Source: Candidatus Kapaibacterium sp. (GTDB taxonomy: Bacteria; Bacteroidota; Ignavibacteria; Kapaibacteriales; UBA7675). Taken from it: a stretch of DNA of 64,000 bases. Numbering within the stretch: position 1 is the first letter of the stretch; each line of letters starts with the position of its first letter. Made by a program: the position numbers and the translations under genes. Of the stretch, positions 34,916 to 46,000 are shown in pieces. Under the pieces are notes generated by a model. That model saw nothing but the letters and a program-made list of their open reading frames with translations. It searched no databases and was not told the DNA's origin. Location: positions 1 through 64,000 of the forward strand of contig JANQRB010000105.1 in NCBI GenBank assembly GCA_028284775.1, read 5' to 3'.

Positions 34916-37900
34916 TCAATCCAATAGGGGCACCTGGCCGGGATTCGAAATGCCGAAATTCGGCACAAAGAATTTGATGAAATCATCAGCGCCGACATCA
35001 CCGTTGGCGTTGAAGTCGCCGGTGCGCACGACGTTGAAATTCTGACCGCCGATCGTGATCGTCGGCAGCGAGACCACCCCGTTAAACACATTGGCCTGCT
35101 GGGTAAAATCAACCGCCGTTGTTGTCCCGGGTGCAACGTGAAAAGTCGAGGCCGAACCGATTGCGAGGTGACCGCCGTGACGCAGCACAAGCCAGTAGTC
35201 GCCTTCCGCTACGTTGTCGAGAGTCAGCGAAGCCGTGGCATGTGTCGTGAGCAGGACGGTCGAGCGGTTGTGCAGCGTCGAGGCGATCAGGGTCGCGCCG
35301 GTGCGAAGTTCAAGCATTATCGGAGTCTGCCTGTGGAAGCTGCCCGTCCAGTAACCCTGCAGATAAACGCTGAGGTCAAGGACCGATGCCTGGGTGGAAA
35401 CGGCGACCAGGGCGGCGGATGTACTGCCCACCTCGAGAACGAGATTAGCATTGCTGACATTAATGTAGTTAACCGTCGCAAAGGTGCCGCGAACCGAATT
35501 GTATTCCATAAAGACAAAGCGATCGCCGATTTCAGGCACAAAACCGTCGATCAGGCTTACATTCAAGGCGCCGCCGAGCGTGACGTCGTCGGCGACGATT
35601 TTGTCGAAAGTCAGTCCGGCGCTTGTGCCGCCGATTTCGATGTCCAGCGAGGCATCGGACGACTGCTCCAGGTCGCCCGGCAATACCAGCAGGCCGGCCG
35701 AACTGCCCGGGCTGATGCGCCCGTTGTTGCGCACGTTGCCCAGGTTCAGCGTACCGCTGCCGCGTATCAGCGCGTGCGTCGTCACGATGTAGGGCTCGCG
35801 ACTGAAGGGCAAGAGATTAAGTTCGCCGTTGTCTAATTCGAGGATCGATGTCGTACTCAAATCGAAGCGCGCATTCGGCATGCGAAACACATTACAGACA
35901 GCCGAGGTTATAACGAGCAGATTCTTTTGGAAAAACTGACCGTTGGTGCCGACCTTGAATGTCACGCTTGTAACCGGACTATCGACGAAAATTTTGCCAA
36001 GATTGTTAAAACAATCATTCTCGGGTAATGACACGGTTATCTGTGTCCCCTGAACATTGAATTTCCAGATATTGGCATTAGTGGACTTCTGCAGGAAACG
36101 CGTATCGATGATTCCGGAGGTATTGGGCTTAAAGACAACCACATTCGAATTCGTAAACTGTGTGGCGATCGTGCTGCGCCCAATCAGATCCAGGCAGACC
36201 GGTACCTTCATTGTCCGGCGCACCGGCACAATAAAGGGCCTGCCGGGAGCACTAAATTCCTCCAATTCCTCACCGACAAATGCCGTCTCTTCAACTTCTA
36301 CTTTACCGTCATTGTTGTCAAAATCAAGCTTAATAAGGGCGTTCGTGACAGTGTTGTTCCGCAATCGCAGTGTACCGCCCGTGCTGACATAGGTACCGTT
36401 CGGTTGAATGAAGCCATCCTGAAAGATCACCTGACCGTCCGCATCCGTCCGATAGATAGCCGTCGTCGAAGACACAAAGCCCTGTGTTTCAGGCTTCTTG
36501 GACTCATTGTTTTTTGCAAGCACAATCAGGCGCACCGTTAAAGCATCGATCGCCCCCTCATTGCGGCACAGTCCGTTTCTGATGGGGCAGAAGTTCACAG
36601 TGGCTCTTGTGTCGGTATGGCGAAACTGCATTCGGCTCTTGTTCGCAAAAGCGGCTGTATCGCCGATCTCGAAGGTGATGAGGGAGTCCGGCCGGTTGAA
36701 GCGCATCATGCCGTCGTTGCAAAACTTGCTGCGGCCGCGCTGAGCCCATTTAAAAGGGCAGGGCAGCGTATCGCAGAAAATGTTGCCGCCGTCCTCGTTA
36801 TTGAAACAGGATTGGTCATCGAGGCGAATTACACAGCTCGTAAACGACTGCCGATACAAGAGGCTGCCGGAATTAAGCAGCTGGCTGGAATCAAATAAAC
36901 GCAGGGCAGTGTGAGAACCGGTACTGTCGAATTCAAAGGTCGAGTTGGTCATAAACCGCCATTGACTGAAATCGCTCTGGACAAAGGCGGCGCTCGACAT
37001 TAAACTGCGAAACTGAATTTTGCCAAAATTAACGGCAATGGCCCGACCCGATGAATTGATACAGGCCACCCCGGCAATTGTCGTAAAACTGATTATGGCG
37101 CCGGTACTGTTTGTCAGTTGTGAATCGTCCTTTAACTCAATTGTCGCTTTTGTCGCAACGTTCCGGAAGCGGAAGGTGCCGGAATTGTTAAATGTCGCAT
37201 TACTGGCAAGTTGCAAGCGCATGCTGCGCTGTGTGCTGTCGAACACTGTCGTTGCACTTGTACTGTTGATCCAACGCGTCGCTTCGCCCAGGAAAATCGT
37301 CGCCGTCGAGGCAAAATGTTTGAACTGGCACGAGCCTTTGTTGTCGAAGGTCGACTGATTGCGTAGTTCAATTCGTGATTTCCCGCCCGTACTGTCGAAT
37401 TTCAGCTCGCTATTGGCATTGTTGTTCCAGCGCGTCGCTTCGCCCAGGAAGATTGTCGCCGTCGAGGCAAAGTGTTTGAATTGACAGGAGCCCTTGTTGT
37501 CGAAGGTCGATTGATTGCGAAGTTCAATTCGGCTCTTGCCGCCGGTACTGTCGAATTCTACTTTTCCATTTGCATTATTCTGCCAGCGCGTTGCATCGCC
37601 GAGGAAAATCGTCGCCGTCGTAGCGAAGTTCCGGAAGCGGAAGGTGCCGGAATTGTTAAATGTCGCATTGCTGGCAAGTTTCAAGCTCATTCTGCGCTGC
37701 GTACTGTCGAAAATTGTCGTCGCATTGGTGTTATTATTCCAGCGCGCCGCATCGCCGAGGAAGATCGTCGCCGTCGTCGCAAAATTCCGGAAGCGGAAGG
37801 TACCGTCGTTGTCGACGATCGACTGGCCGAATAGTTCGATTGCGCTACGGCGGCCGGTACTGTCGTATTCTACCAGACCGCCGCTTTTATTTTCCCAGCG

Positions 37901-40900
37901 CGTTGCATCGCCGAGAAAGATTGTCGCCGTCGTCGCGAAATTGCGGAAGCGGAAGGTACCGCTGTTGTCGACAATCGACTGACCGAATAGGTCGATTGCG
38001 CTGCGGCCGCCGGTACTGTCGAATTCTACCAGACCGCCGCTTTTATTATTCCAGCGCGTCGCATCGCCGAGGAAGATCGTCGCCGTCGTCGCAAAATTCC
38101 GGAAGCGGAAGGTACCACTGTTGTTGATAATCGCATTGCTCGCCATCTGAAGCTTCATGGTCCGCCGCGTGCCGTCGAAAATCGTCGTGGCATTCGTATT
38201 GTTGTTCCAGCGCGCTACATCACCGAGGAAGATCGTCGCGGTCGTCGCGAAGTTGCGGAAGCGGAAGGTACCGTCGTTGTCAAAGGTCGACTGGCCTCGC
38301 AGGTCAATGCCGCCTTTTCCGCCCGTGCTGTCGAATTCCACGATGCCGTTAACATTATTATGCCAGCGCGCTGCATCGCCTAAAAAGATCGTTGCAGTTG
38401 TAGCAAAATTGCGGAAACGGAATGTTCCGGAGTTCGTGATTTGTGCGTTGCTGGATAAACGCAAGGAGCCGGAACCACGGCTGTCCGTCAAATCGACCTG
38501 ACCGCCTGTAGAGATGATGAACAATGAGTTGTTTTCAAGTCGGATGTTTGAATTGCTTGAATTCCGCAGGAGAATCGTGCCGTCGTTAACCATAACGTGC
38601 GAATTGGTCAGCCCCAGAAAGATTCCCGCCGTTGTTTGAACACGAAGCGCGCTGCCCGTATGATTCGTCCAGCGCGTCGCGTCGCCAAGGAAGATCGTCG
38701 CCGTCGTCGCGAAATTGCGAAAGCGGAAAGTGCCGCGGTTGTCAATTTCGGAGTTATCGAAGAGGCGCAGCGTGCCTGTTTTGCTCGCCCCGCGGATGTC
38801 GAGCTCGCCATTAGCGCCGTTGGTAAACACCGAGGAGCTGCCGCAGTGGAAAATGGCATTCGTCGCGTTCTGCAAAAGGATCTGCCCCGAATTTACGAAC
38901 ACATGCGAGCTCGTCAGGCGCAGAAAAATGCCCGCCGTCGTTTGAGCGCTGAGCACACTGCCGGTATGATTCGTCCAGCGCGTCGCGTCACCCAGGAAGA
39001 TCGTCGCCGTCGTCGCGAAATTGCGAAAGCGGAAGGTGCCTCGGTTGTCGATTTCGGAGCTATCGAAGAGGCGCAGTCCGCCCGTGTCGCGAGCCCCGCG
39101 GATGTCTATCGTTCCCGTAGCGCCGTTGTTAAACGCTGCGCTATTCCCGCCGCGGAAAATGGCATTGGTCGCGTTCTCGATCAGGAGATCGCCCGAATTC
39201 ACGAAAGTATGAGCATTGGTCAGACGGAGAAAGATTCCCGCCGTCGTTTGGATTCTGAGTACGCTGCCCGTATGATTCGTCCAGCGCGTGTTGTCGCCGA
39301 GGAAGATCCTTGCCGTCGTCGCGAAATTGCGAAAGCGGAGGACACCGCGGTTTATCATCTGAGAACTGTCGAAAAGGCGCAGCGTGCCTGTCGTGTGAAC
39401 ACGGCGGATATCGAGCACGCCGGTGGCCTTGTTGTCAAACACCGAGGAATTGCCGTGAAACATGATTGCATTCGTCGCTCGTTGCAAGGCAATCTCACCT
39501 GAATTCACGAATACATGCGAATTCGTCAGACGCAGAAAAATGCCCGCCGTCGTCTGCACTTTGAGCGTGCTGCCGGTGTGATTCGTCCAGCGCGTGTTGT
39601 CGCCGAGGAAGATCGTCGCCGTCGTTGCGAAGTTGCGAAAGCGGAAGGTGCCCCGGTTAATCATCTGAGAACTGTTAAAGAGGCGCAGCGTGCCTGTTTT
39701 GCGCGCACCGCGAATATCGAGCACACCATTAGCGTTGTTGGTAAACACCGAGGAGCTGCCGCAATGGAAGATGGCATTTGTCGCGTTCTGCACGAGAATA
39801 CGTCCCGAATTGACGAATACATGCGAGCTGGTTAAGCGCAACAGGGCGGTTGCCGTCGTCAAAATTTCGATCGCAGAGTTCGTATTGTTGTTCCAGCGCG
39901 AGTTGTCGCCAAGAATAATCGAGGCCGTCGTGGCAAAGCTGCAAAACTGCACGCGCCCGTTATTGGTGAAGAGCGCATTACTGCTCAGTGTAAGAGAAGC
40001 CGAGGTCACAAAATTTCGAAACAGCAGGTTACCGCCATTTTTGAAATGAGTTGCATTGCTAAGAAGCAGCGAGGCGCTCGTAGCATAGTTTCTGTATTCC
40101 AGCGTCCCGTCATTACAGAGTTCAAGCGGGTTCCGGAAAACAAGAGCGCCGTGGGCTCCGGTTCTGTTTTGATCGAATTCTACGGTCCCCGTATTGACAA
40201 ATCGGGTATTGTTGCCCAGAAGGATTGTCGACGTTGTGGCGAAATTGCGGAAACGGACAATGCCGGAATTCGCAAAGGTTGAGCTTTGCAGAAAAATCAA
40301 TTTGCTAGACGCCGTAAGTTGCGAATTCGCAAAAACAACCTGACCGTGGTTGCGAAAAATCGCGTTGGTGGCAACGATGCGGATCGGCTGTGTGTTGCTG
40401 CTGGCGCTGATAAACGCGCCGGTGGAATTCACAAAGAGCACGTTGGAGGTTACGAATATGACAGATCTGGAAGCAATCGTCGCAATGCGTATTGTGCCGT
40501 TGTTTTGCAGAAGGCCGGAGGATACAAAGACCGAGGCCGGCGCTATTGTTTGATTGAAGATAAATGTGCCATTATTCACAAAGCTCTGCGAGCTCAGCAA
40601 TTGAAAAGGTTTAATCGCTCCAATGTCGGGCGGCAGAGGCAGAGGGTTGCGAATAGTGGTGACGCAAGAGGTCGCAAGAAGCAGTTGGCCGTCAAAGACA
40701 TTGCAGCTCTCCAGAAAGACATTGCCGTGCATCGTCAGCGAGGCTGTTGTTAACAGATGGCAGTCCGAAAAGACAAAATTTCCGTTTGTCGACTGCAAGG
40801 TCATGTTGTTTCGCAGGCGCAAATTACGAAAGAAATGATCGCCAGGCCCCTGAACAATCGCGCTCGGATGAACAGTGAGCTCGCCGCCGCTGATATGCAG

Positions 40901-42550
40901 CTCACCTTCGACGTGAATCAACGAAGTCGTAGGAGTTTCACCGAGTTTAAAAAGCGTGGCACTGCTGCTGTTGCCGAAATGCACCTGGGCGCTTGTGGAG
41001 AAAATTGAAATGCTGCCCACTGTGACCGAGGGCGGCGAAGTCAGGGTTTTGATGGAATCGTCGAAGACCAATCTGGCGTTGCTGAATACCCTGATCGAGC
41101 CATCGGAGATATCAAAGAGTGAATCCTCACTGTCGATCAGCATCGTTGAGTTTGTACTGACGATAAGTGAGCCACTGCCGATAAAACGGCTCTCCTTCAG
41201 TTCGATAATGCGATCGGCCTGCAGCGGCGCGGACGGGGCCGTCACAAGAAGGTCGCCGTTATTAACAAAGGTCGAATTCTGGATAATAATCTTTGATGAA
41301 CTGATCAGCGCGGTCGTAACGCTGGTCAATTCGACTATACCATTGTTGACACATTGTCCGAACAATTGAAGCTGTGCGGTTCCGGATGGAGGCTGAAAGA
41401 CCCTGAGAACGGCGCTGGTAGCAACGAGCGAGGGACCGAAAAAGTTGTTATTGTTAATGCATTCCACCACGCCGCTATTGGAAAGCTCGGCGGTAAACTC
41501 GAGAGTACAGCTGTTGAGCTGAAGGACGGTTTGGTCTACACGTAACACGCCTCCTTCGATAACCAGGTTCGAAAGGCCGAAGAATCCGTCGCCGCTGAGG
41601 GTGCCGCTGCTGGCGACAAAGGAGCCGCCATTGATAGCAATGATGCCGGCCGAGGTCGTAAGGAGGCTGCCGCGATTAGTAAACTGAATGAATGCGGAAC
41701 TGTTGACTATATTGAGCGTGGCGCCGGTAGCAAGAAACAGACCGCTGTTTTCGACGCTGGCGTCATTATCCAATTGCAGATCCTGCCGAATATCAACGGT
41801 GCCGTTGTTTACGAACTGGGCCGCTGCTCCGCAGACGATCGTCCGGCCGCCGCCACTGCCGGCAAGGGCGCGGATTACAGCGCCCGTAACATTGGTGAAA
41901 AGGCCTACCTGCATCTCCAGGCCGGCATCGGAGCCGGGATCGTTACTCGTCAGTTCGATCAGACCTTCATTGTTACCGCCATTGTTAATGCGCAGGCCGG
42001 CATTGTTGCCGAGCGTGCCTTGCAGTGTTATCGAGCCCGAGGAGGTATTTGTGAAACTCTGATCGAAGACATTCAGGCCGGTACCGTTTTCTTCCGCTGT
42101 CAGAGCACCTTGATTGATCAACTCAATATTGAGCGTGGCACTTTGCATCAAAATGCTGCCGAAACTCAGAATGGAGGTCGCCCCGCCGTCAAGCGCTGTG
42201 CTTGACAGCTGCAACGAGCCCTGCGTTCCGATGAGGCAGGGCGCCGCTACCTGGATATCGAAGCCGTTCGATTGCAGGGTCTGCGTGCCCGAGCTAGCCC
42301 CGAGCGTGATGCTTTGCACGTTGACCACCTGGTTGACCGTAACGATGAAGGTGCCTGACGTCGTGATAAAGACATCATCATTGACACCCGGTACATTGCC
42401 GCCGCTCCATTTCGAGGGATCATTCCAATTGCCACTGACCGAGGACTGCCAAAAAACATCGGCGCCCAGGGCATCCCGCGACTGAGTTCCAACAACACAT
42501 GCAGCGATGACTGCCAACAACAGAAGCTGACGACACTTTCGGTAGTACAT
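34916..42550 (-). CDS. Giant secreted beta-helix surface protein 2 (2544 aa) with long periodic repeat arrays
   Basis: The signal peptide (LLLLAVIAACVVGTQS ... ALGA) is followed by DVFWQSSVSGNWNDPSKWS, the same N-terminal module as proteins 1 and 3. Residues ~100-860 are irregular NxG rungs. Residues ~860-1800 are two repeat arrays with the core FRFRNFATTATIFLGD followed by (A/N)TRWxN, in 52- and 102-residue units. Then come more rungs, the autotransporter-associated end (RGSGTLNLGN, NNGRISPGSSAGLLV, LDIEIGGTSAG), the module YLQGYWTGSFHRQTPIMLEL ... HGGHLAIG, and an EF-hand loop, GDFNANGDVGADD, near residue 2512. No sorting domain and no membrane helix at the C-terminus. The rungs suggest a rod tens of nanometres long; adhesion, surface layer or ice/polymer binding are possible roles, none shown. 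Confidence 0.85.
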   Translation of the reverse strand: MYYRKCRQLLLLAVIAACVVGTQSRDALGADVFWQSSVSGNWNDPSKWSGGNVPGVNDDVFITTSGTFIVTVNQVVNVQSITLGASSGTQTLQSNGFDIQVAAPCLIGTQGSLQLSSTALDGGATSILSFGSILMQSATLNIELINQGALTAEENGTGLNVFDQSFTNTSSGSITLQGTLGNNAGLRINNGGNNEGLIELTSNDPGSDAGLEMQVGLFTNVTGAVIRALAGSGGGRTIVCGAAAQFVNNGTVDIRQDLQLDNDASVENSGLFLATGATLNIVNSSAFIQFTNRGSLLTTSAGIIAINGGSFVASSGTLSGDGFFGLSNLVIEGGVLRVDQTVLQLNSCTLEFTAELSNSGVVECINNNNFFGPSLVATSAVLRVFQPPSGTAQLQLFGQCVNNGIVELTSVTTALISSSKIIIQNSTFVNNGDLLVTAPSAPLQADRIIELKESRFIGSGSLIVSTNSTMLIDSEDSLFDISDGSIRVFSNARLVFDDSIKTLTSPPSVTVGSISIFSTSAQVHFGNSSSATLFKLGETPTTSLIHVEGELHISGGELTVHPSAIVQGPGDHFFRNLRLRNNMTLQSTNGNFVFSDCHLLTTASLTMHGNVFLESCNVFDGQLLLATSCVTTIRNPLPLPPDIGAIKPFQLLSSQSFVNNGTFIFNQTIAPASVFVSSGLLQNNGTIRIATIASRSVIFVTSNVLFVNSTGAFISASSNTQPIRIVATNAIFRNHGQVVFANSQLTASSKLIFLQSSTFANSGIVRFRNFATTSTILLGNNTRFVNTGTVEFDQNRTGAHGALVFRNPLELCNDGTLEYRNYATSASLLLSNATHFKNGGNLLFRNFVTSASLTLSSNALFTNNGRVQFCSFATTASIILGDNSRWNNNTNSAIEILTTATALLRLTSSHVFVNSGRILVQNATNAIFHCGSSSVFTNNANGVLDIRGARKTGTLRLFNSSQMINRGTFRFRNFATTATIFLGDNTRWTNHTGSTLKVQTTAGIFLRLTNSHVFVNSGEIALQRATNAIMFHGNSSVFDNKATGVLDIRRVHTTGTLRLFDSSQMINRGVLRFRNFATTARIFLGDNTRWTNHTGSVLRIQTTAGIFLRLTNAHTFVNSGDLLIENATNAIFRGGNSAAFNNGATGTIDIRGARDTGGLRLFDSSEIDNRGTFRFRNFATTATIFLGDATRWTNHTGSVLSAQTTAGIFLRLTSSHVFVNSGQILLQNATNAIFHCGSSSVFTNGANGELDIRGASKTGTLRLFDNSEIDNRGTFRFRNFATTATIFLGDATRWTNHTGSALRVQTTAGIFLGLTNSHVMVNDGTILLRNSSNSNIRLENNSLFIISTGGQVDLTDSRGSGSLRLSSNAQITNSGTFRFRNFATTATIFLGDAARWHNNVNGIVEFDSTGGKGGIDLRGQSTFDNDGTFRFRNFATTATIFLGDVARWNNNTNATTIFDGTRRTMKLQMASNAIINNSGTFRFRNFATTATIFLGDATRWNNKSGGLVEFDSTGGRSAIDLFGQSIVDNSGTFRFRNFATTATIFLGDATRWENKSGGLVEYDSTGRRSAIELFGQSIVDNDGTFRFRNFATTATIFLGDAARWNNNTNATTIFDSTQRRMSLKLASNATFNNSGTFRFRNFATTATIFLGDATRWQNNANGKVEFDSTGGKSRIELRNQSTFDNKGSCQFKHFASTATIFLGEATRWNNNANSELKFDSTGGKSRIELRNQSTFDNKGSCQFKHFASTATIFLGEATRWINSTSATTVFDSTQRSMRLQLASNATFNNSGTFRFRNVATKATIELKDDSQLTNSTGAIISFTTIAGVACINSSGRAIAVNFGKIQFRSLMSSAAFVQSDFSQWRFMTNSTFEFDSTGSHTALRLFDSSQLLNSGSLLYRQSFTSCVIRLDDQSCFNNEDGGNIFCDTLPCPFKWAQRGRSKFCNDGMMRFNRPDSLITFEIGDTAAFANKSRMQFRHTDTRATVNFCPIRNGLCRNEGAIDALTVRLIVLAKNNESKKPETQGFVSSTTAIYRTDADGQVIFQDGFIQPNGTYVSTGGTLRLRNNTVTNALIKLDFDNNDGKVEVEETAFVGEELEEFSAPGRPFIVPVRRTMKVPVCLDLIGRSTIATQFTNSNVVVFKPNTSGIIDTRFLQKSTNANIWKFNVQGTQITVSLPENDCFNNLGKIFVDSPVTSVTFKVGTNGQFFQKNLLVITSAVCNVFRMPNARFDLSTTSILELDNGELNLLPFSREPYIVTTHALIRGSGTLNLGNVRNNGRISPGSSAGLLVLPGDLEQSSDASLDIEIGGTSAGLTFDKIVADDVTLGGALNVSLIDGFVPEIGDRFVFMEYNSVRGTFATVNYINVSNANLVLEVGSTSAALVAVSTQASVLDLSVYLQGYWTGSFHRQTPIMLELRTGATLIASTLHNRSTVLLTTHATASLTLDNVAEGDYWLVLRHGGHLAIGSASTFHVAPGTTTAVDFTQQANVFNGVVSLPTITIGGQNFNVVRTGDFNANGDVGADDFIKFFVPNFGISNPGQVPLLD
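37140..38440 (-). repeat. Coding tandem array with exact 156-bp period (8 copies)
   Basis: The anchor around the codons for T-I-F-L-G occurs at 37291, 37447, 37603, 37759, 37915, 38071, 38227 and 38383, with all seven intervals exactly 156 bp (52 codons). Each unit encodes FRFRNFATTATIFLGD, a TRW-N segment, and a variable half that alternates between 'FDSTGGKS/RSAIDL.GQS' and 'TIFDSTQRRMSLKLASN'. Point differences but no length changes separate the copies. Confidence 0.9.
38440..39960 (-). repeat. Coding higher-order array with exact 306-bp period (5 intervals)
   Basis: The same anchor continues at 38689, 38995, 39301, 39607 and 39913, each 306 bp from the last and the first 306 bp from 38383. 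Each 102-codon unit joins one FATTATIFLGD-TRWTNHTGS half to a second half encoding (V/A)QTTAGIFLRLTNSHVFVNSG and a 'NATNAIFHGGSSVF' segment. The switch from 156 to 306 bp happens without losing phase. Confidence 0.9.
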
Positions 42551-43001
42551 AGTAAACGTAGAATTTGTATATAGTTAAGGCTTGTGACTGCGTATGGGTT
42601 TTCCGCTATTTCCGCTGTCCGATGATCATCTTGCGTCCTCATCGCAGGTCGCCGGACTGAAATGCAGATCGGTAGAAGGCGCCAGGATTGTACACTGACA
42701 ATCGCAGGCCGAGAAATTAATAAGAAAACCAGCGCGAACCAACATCGGCGATAGCGCCCGGCACAAAATTGTAACACATTCGTATTTGCTACATGCCCGG
42801 GCAATCAGCGGCGCTTCTGCGCGGCGGCAGGATTAAAACGGTGTTTTCTGCGGGATATCAGCTCATTTTGGCTTCCAAGCCTGTAGTTGGATATGCAAGA
42901 ATGCCACTGAGTCGGTGGAGAAAACGGACAGCCATACTATCACAAACGAAGATTTTGGCGAAGGCCGCGGCAGGCGGCATTGTAAATATCAGGAAATCTA
43001 C
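42551..43001. other. Intergenic region between giant genes 2 and 3
   Basis: Holds the upstream region of giant gene 2. On the minus strand TACGTTTA, one base off the TAnnTTTG -7 box, lies directly before the ATG at 42550, too close to serve it. No gene is visible. Confidence 0.4.
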
Positions 43002-43037
43002 ACCGGGTCCGGCGAGCTTTGCACCGTCGGACCCGGT
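43002..43037 (-). terminator. Hairpin after giant gene 3
   Basis: Perfect 10-bp inverted repeat ACCGGGTCCG / CGGACCCGGT with a 16-base loop, 20 bp after the stop at 43057. No U-tract follows on the minus strand, so its efficiency as an intrinsic terminator is uncertain. Confidence 0.55.
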
Positions 43038-43056
43038 AAATAACCCGTCGTCAGTT

Positions 43057-46000
43057 TCAGTCATCGAGCAAAGGAACCTGCCCCGGATTGCTCAGACCGA
43101 AATTAGGCACAAAGAACTCAATGAAGTCATCGGCGCCGATATCGCGATTGGCGTTCAAATCGCCCGTTCGCATTACATTGAATGTCTGGTTATTGATCGT
43201 TTCCTCCGGTAGCCAGGTTGCGCCGTTGAACACATTGTCGGGGTCGGTGAAGTCGACATCCAGCGTTGCACCGGGCGCAATGTTGATGGGCGCGGCTGAA
43301 CCGATGGGAAGGTGTCCGCCGTGACGCAGTACCAGCCAGTAGTCGCCTTCGGGCAACTCATCAAAACTGAAGACCGCGCGTGCCGTACTGCTCTGAAGAG
43401 CCGACTGCCGCTGTACGAGTGTCGAGGCGATGAGGGTCGCGCCTGTCCGTAGCTCCAGCATAAGCGGCGTGCGCTTGTGAAAGTCACCGGTCCAGTAACC
43501 GTGGAGGTAGACGTCCAGGTTCACGGTGACGGCTGCGGCCTCCGAGGCAATCAATACCGCCGCCTGCGTGCCGAACTCGAGGGTGAAGTCAAAACCGGGC
43601 GTGTCGAGATTTATACTTGCAAAAGCGCCTGTGACGGAGTTGTATTCCAGGAAGCGGAATCGATCGCCGTCTGCGGGGATGAAGCCGTCGATCAGGCTCA
43701 CATTAAGCGCGCCGTCCAGCGTCAGATCATCGACACTCAGTCTGTCGAAATCAATGCAGGCGCTTGTACCACCAAGCTCGATATCCATGCTCGACGATGC
43801 TGTCTGAATCAAATCATCGAGCAGGATGAGGCAGCCGGGCGAACTGCCCGGACCGATTCGGCCATTGTTGACTATGTTGCCCATGTTATAGACACCGCTG
43901 CCGCTCAGACTTGCGCCGGTCGGGAGGGCGATACTGGCTGTTGTCTGGGGTACAAAGTTAACTCGTCCCTGATTCAGGTTGATCGTTCCATTGGAACCGA
44001 AAAGAATGACGGCGCTGGTGGAGCGAATAATGTTGATCGTTGCGCTGCTCACATTGAGGCGGCCGCGATGATTGAAAACGCTGCCGGACGAAAGGAACAG
44101 GTTAGCCGATGTGCCGAGTTTGCTGAAGTCCATCGAGCCGTTGTTATTGAAGCTCTTGTTCGGACCAATGACAATATTGGCGGTGGTGGTAATATTTTTC
44201 GCCTGCCAGTTTCCGTCGTTATTAACATCATTATTGAATTCGTTTGTAAATGCATCTCCGCTTGAATTCGGGCTCATGCTGATTGTCGTTGCATTGGAAA
44301 AGGAGGTGGTGAATTCATTGCTGCCGATAAAATCGGCGCAGCCCGGCAAAAAGACGCTTGCGCTCGTTATGGGGAAGTTGGAATTTTTGACCTTCACCTT
44401 TGTATCCGGCGAAAAGTTCGGGCCGTTGCCCAGCACACTCATCTGCTCGTACAGAAAGGTACCCTGACCGTTGACCGCCCCATTCGGCGCCGTAGTGCCG
44501 GAACGCAGGATAAAGCTTGCCGTTGTGCTGAGAAACAGACTGCTGGATGAGATCATCGTAAAGCTATTGATGGATGTGCTGCTCTTGAAATCGACTGCAA
44601 TCGAGGCGGTCGTAAAGACCATATTCCCGTTTTGCAGAAAACGGCCGTTTCCATCGGGGCAGATATTGGCAGTTGTAAAGCCGTCCCGCGCTTCAAAGCG
44701 ACCGTTATTGATGTATTTCGAATCGTCCTGCACGAATATCGTTGCGGTCGTAGCAAAATTGCGGAAGCGAAAACTGCCGTTGTTGTTGAAAGTACTCTGA
44801 TCGCTCATATCAACGATCGACCCGCCATTTTCCGTGAACGATATACTCGCCGTCGTGGCATTGTTAAACACGCTCATACTGCTCATAGAGATGCTTGCCG
44901 TCGTGATAACACGGTTGAAGTTCATCGAGCCGTTATTGTTGGCACAGCCGGAATTGAACACAGCGATGCTGGCAGTCGTTTTGAAATTCGAGAAGTTAAT
45001 CTGTCCGTTGTTTTCCAGCTTAGCGTTGTCGCGGACATTGACTTCGCTGCCGGCTTTGTTGCCGAAGTCGGAAAAATCGAGCAGGCCGTCGTTAACGTAA
45101 CGCGAGTTGCCGGAGAATGTGACGATACTTGCCGTCGTCGCAAAATTCCTGAATTTCATCTGGCCTTTATTAGAGAAAACGCTGTTGCCTTCTGCATCCA
45201 CCCTGATCGTTGCGCTTGAGAACGGCGACACGAATACCAGCTTGCCGCAATTCTGAAAATTGCTGTCGCCCTTTTGCAGAAAACTGATCGGCTTTGTATT
45301 GTTCGCGCCGAAGATGCTGGCTGTGGTAGCGTTGATGAAGCTTGAGCCATTACCCAGGCAAATGTTGGCGCTTGTGCTGACCGAAGCGAATGTGACACTG
45401 CCGAAATTATGGAATGTCGCGGAGCTGATGAAAAGCGTGGCCGTCGTTCTGGTATGATTAAAATAGAGGGAGCCGTTGTTAATAACGGAGTTGTTAAAGT
45501 GATTTTCGTATGGTTTGCTAATCGGTCCGGTTTGAAATTGTGGATCACTAATAAAAAGCGAGGCCGTTGTTCGAATCTCAACCGGGCCATCAAAGGTATT
45601 GCAGCCTGCCAGTTGCGAGCTGCCGCTGAATCCGATATTGGCGGAGGTGATCGAATGGCTGTCCACAATCCTTACGGTGCTCGACGTAATAGGGAAATTC
45701 AGGTTGCCATTAATATTTGTCCGCTCGAAATTGTAGGTGCCGTTGCCTAAGAAGCTGGCCGTTGTAGAAGTGAATATATTGCCGCCGTCGAAAAAAGCCT
45801 GGCCGTTGTTGTGCATTGTCGCAGAAGTGATCGGCGAACCGATGTTAAAATCGCCGCCGCCGAAGGAGCTGAAGGAAATGAGAGCTGTCGTAGCTATATT
45901 CAGATTGCCGGTCGTAATCGGCCGCGGTGTCGGCAGCATGGAGAATTCACCGATAACACTCACGAATGAAGACGTAAAGGCATTGATATTGCCCGGCCCG

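Noticed and set aside
37140..39960. Regular repeat array considered as a CRISPR array
   Set aside because: Units are 156 or 306 bp, similar along their whole length and in frame within a secreted protein; there are no short identical repeats with unrelated spacers and no cas genes.
37515..40553. Periodic plus-strand frames opposite giant gene 2 with repeated KIVAVVAK segments
   Set aside because: The peptide repeat is the mirror of the 156/306-bp coding repeat; signal peptide, domains and stop position support only the minus-strand gene.
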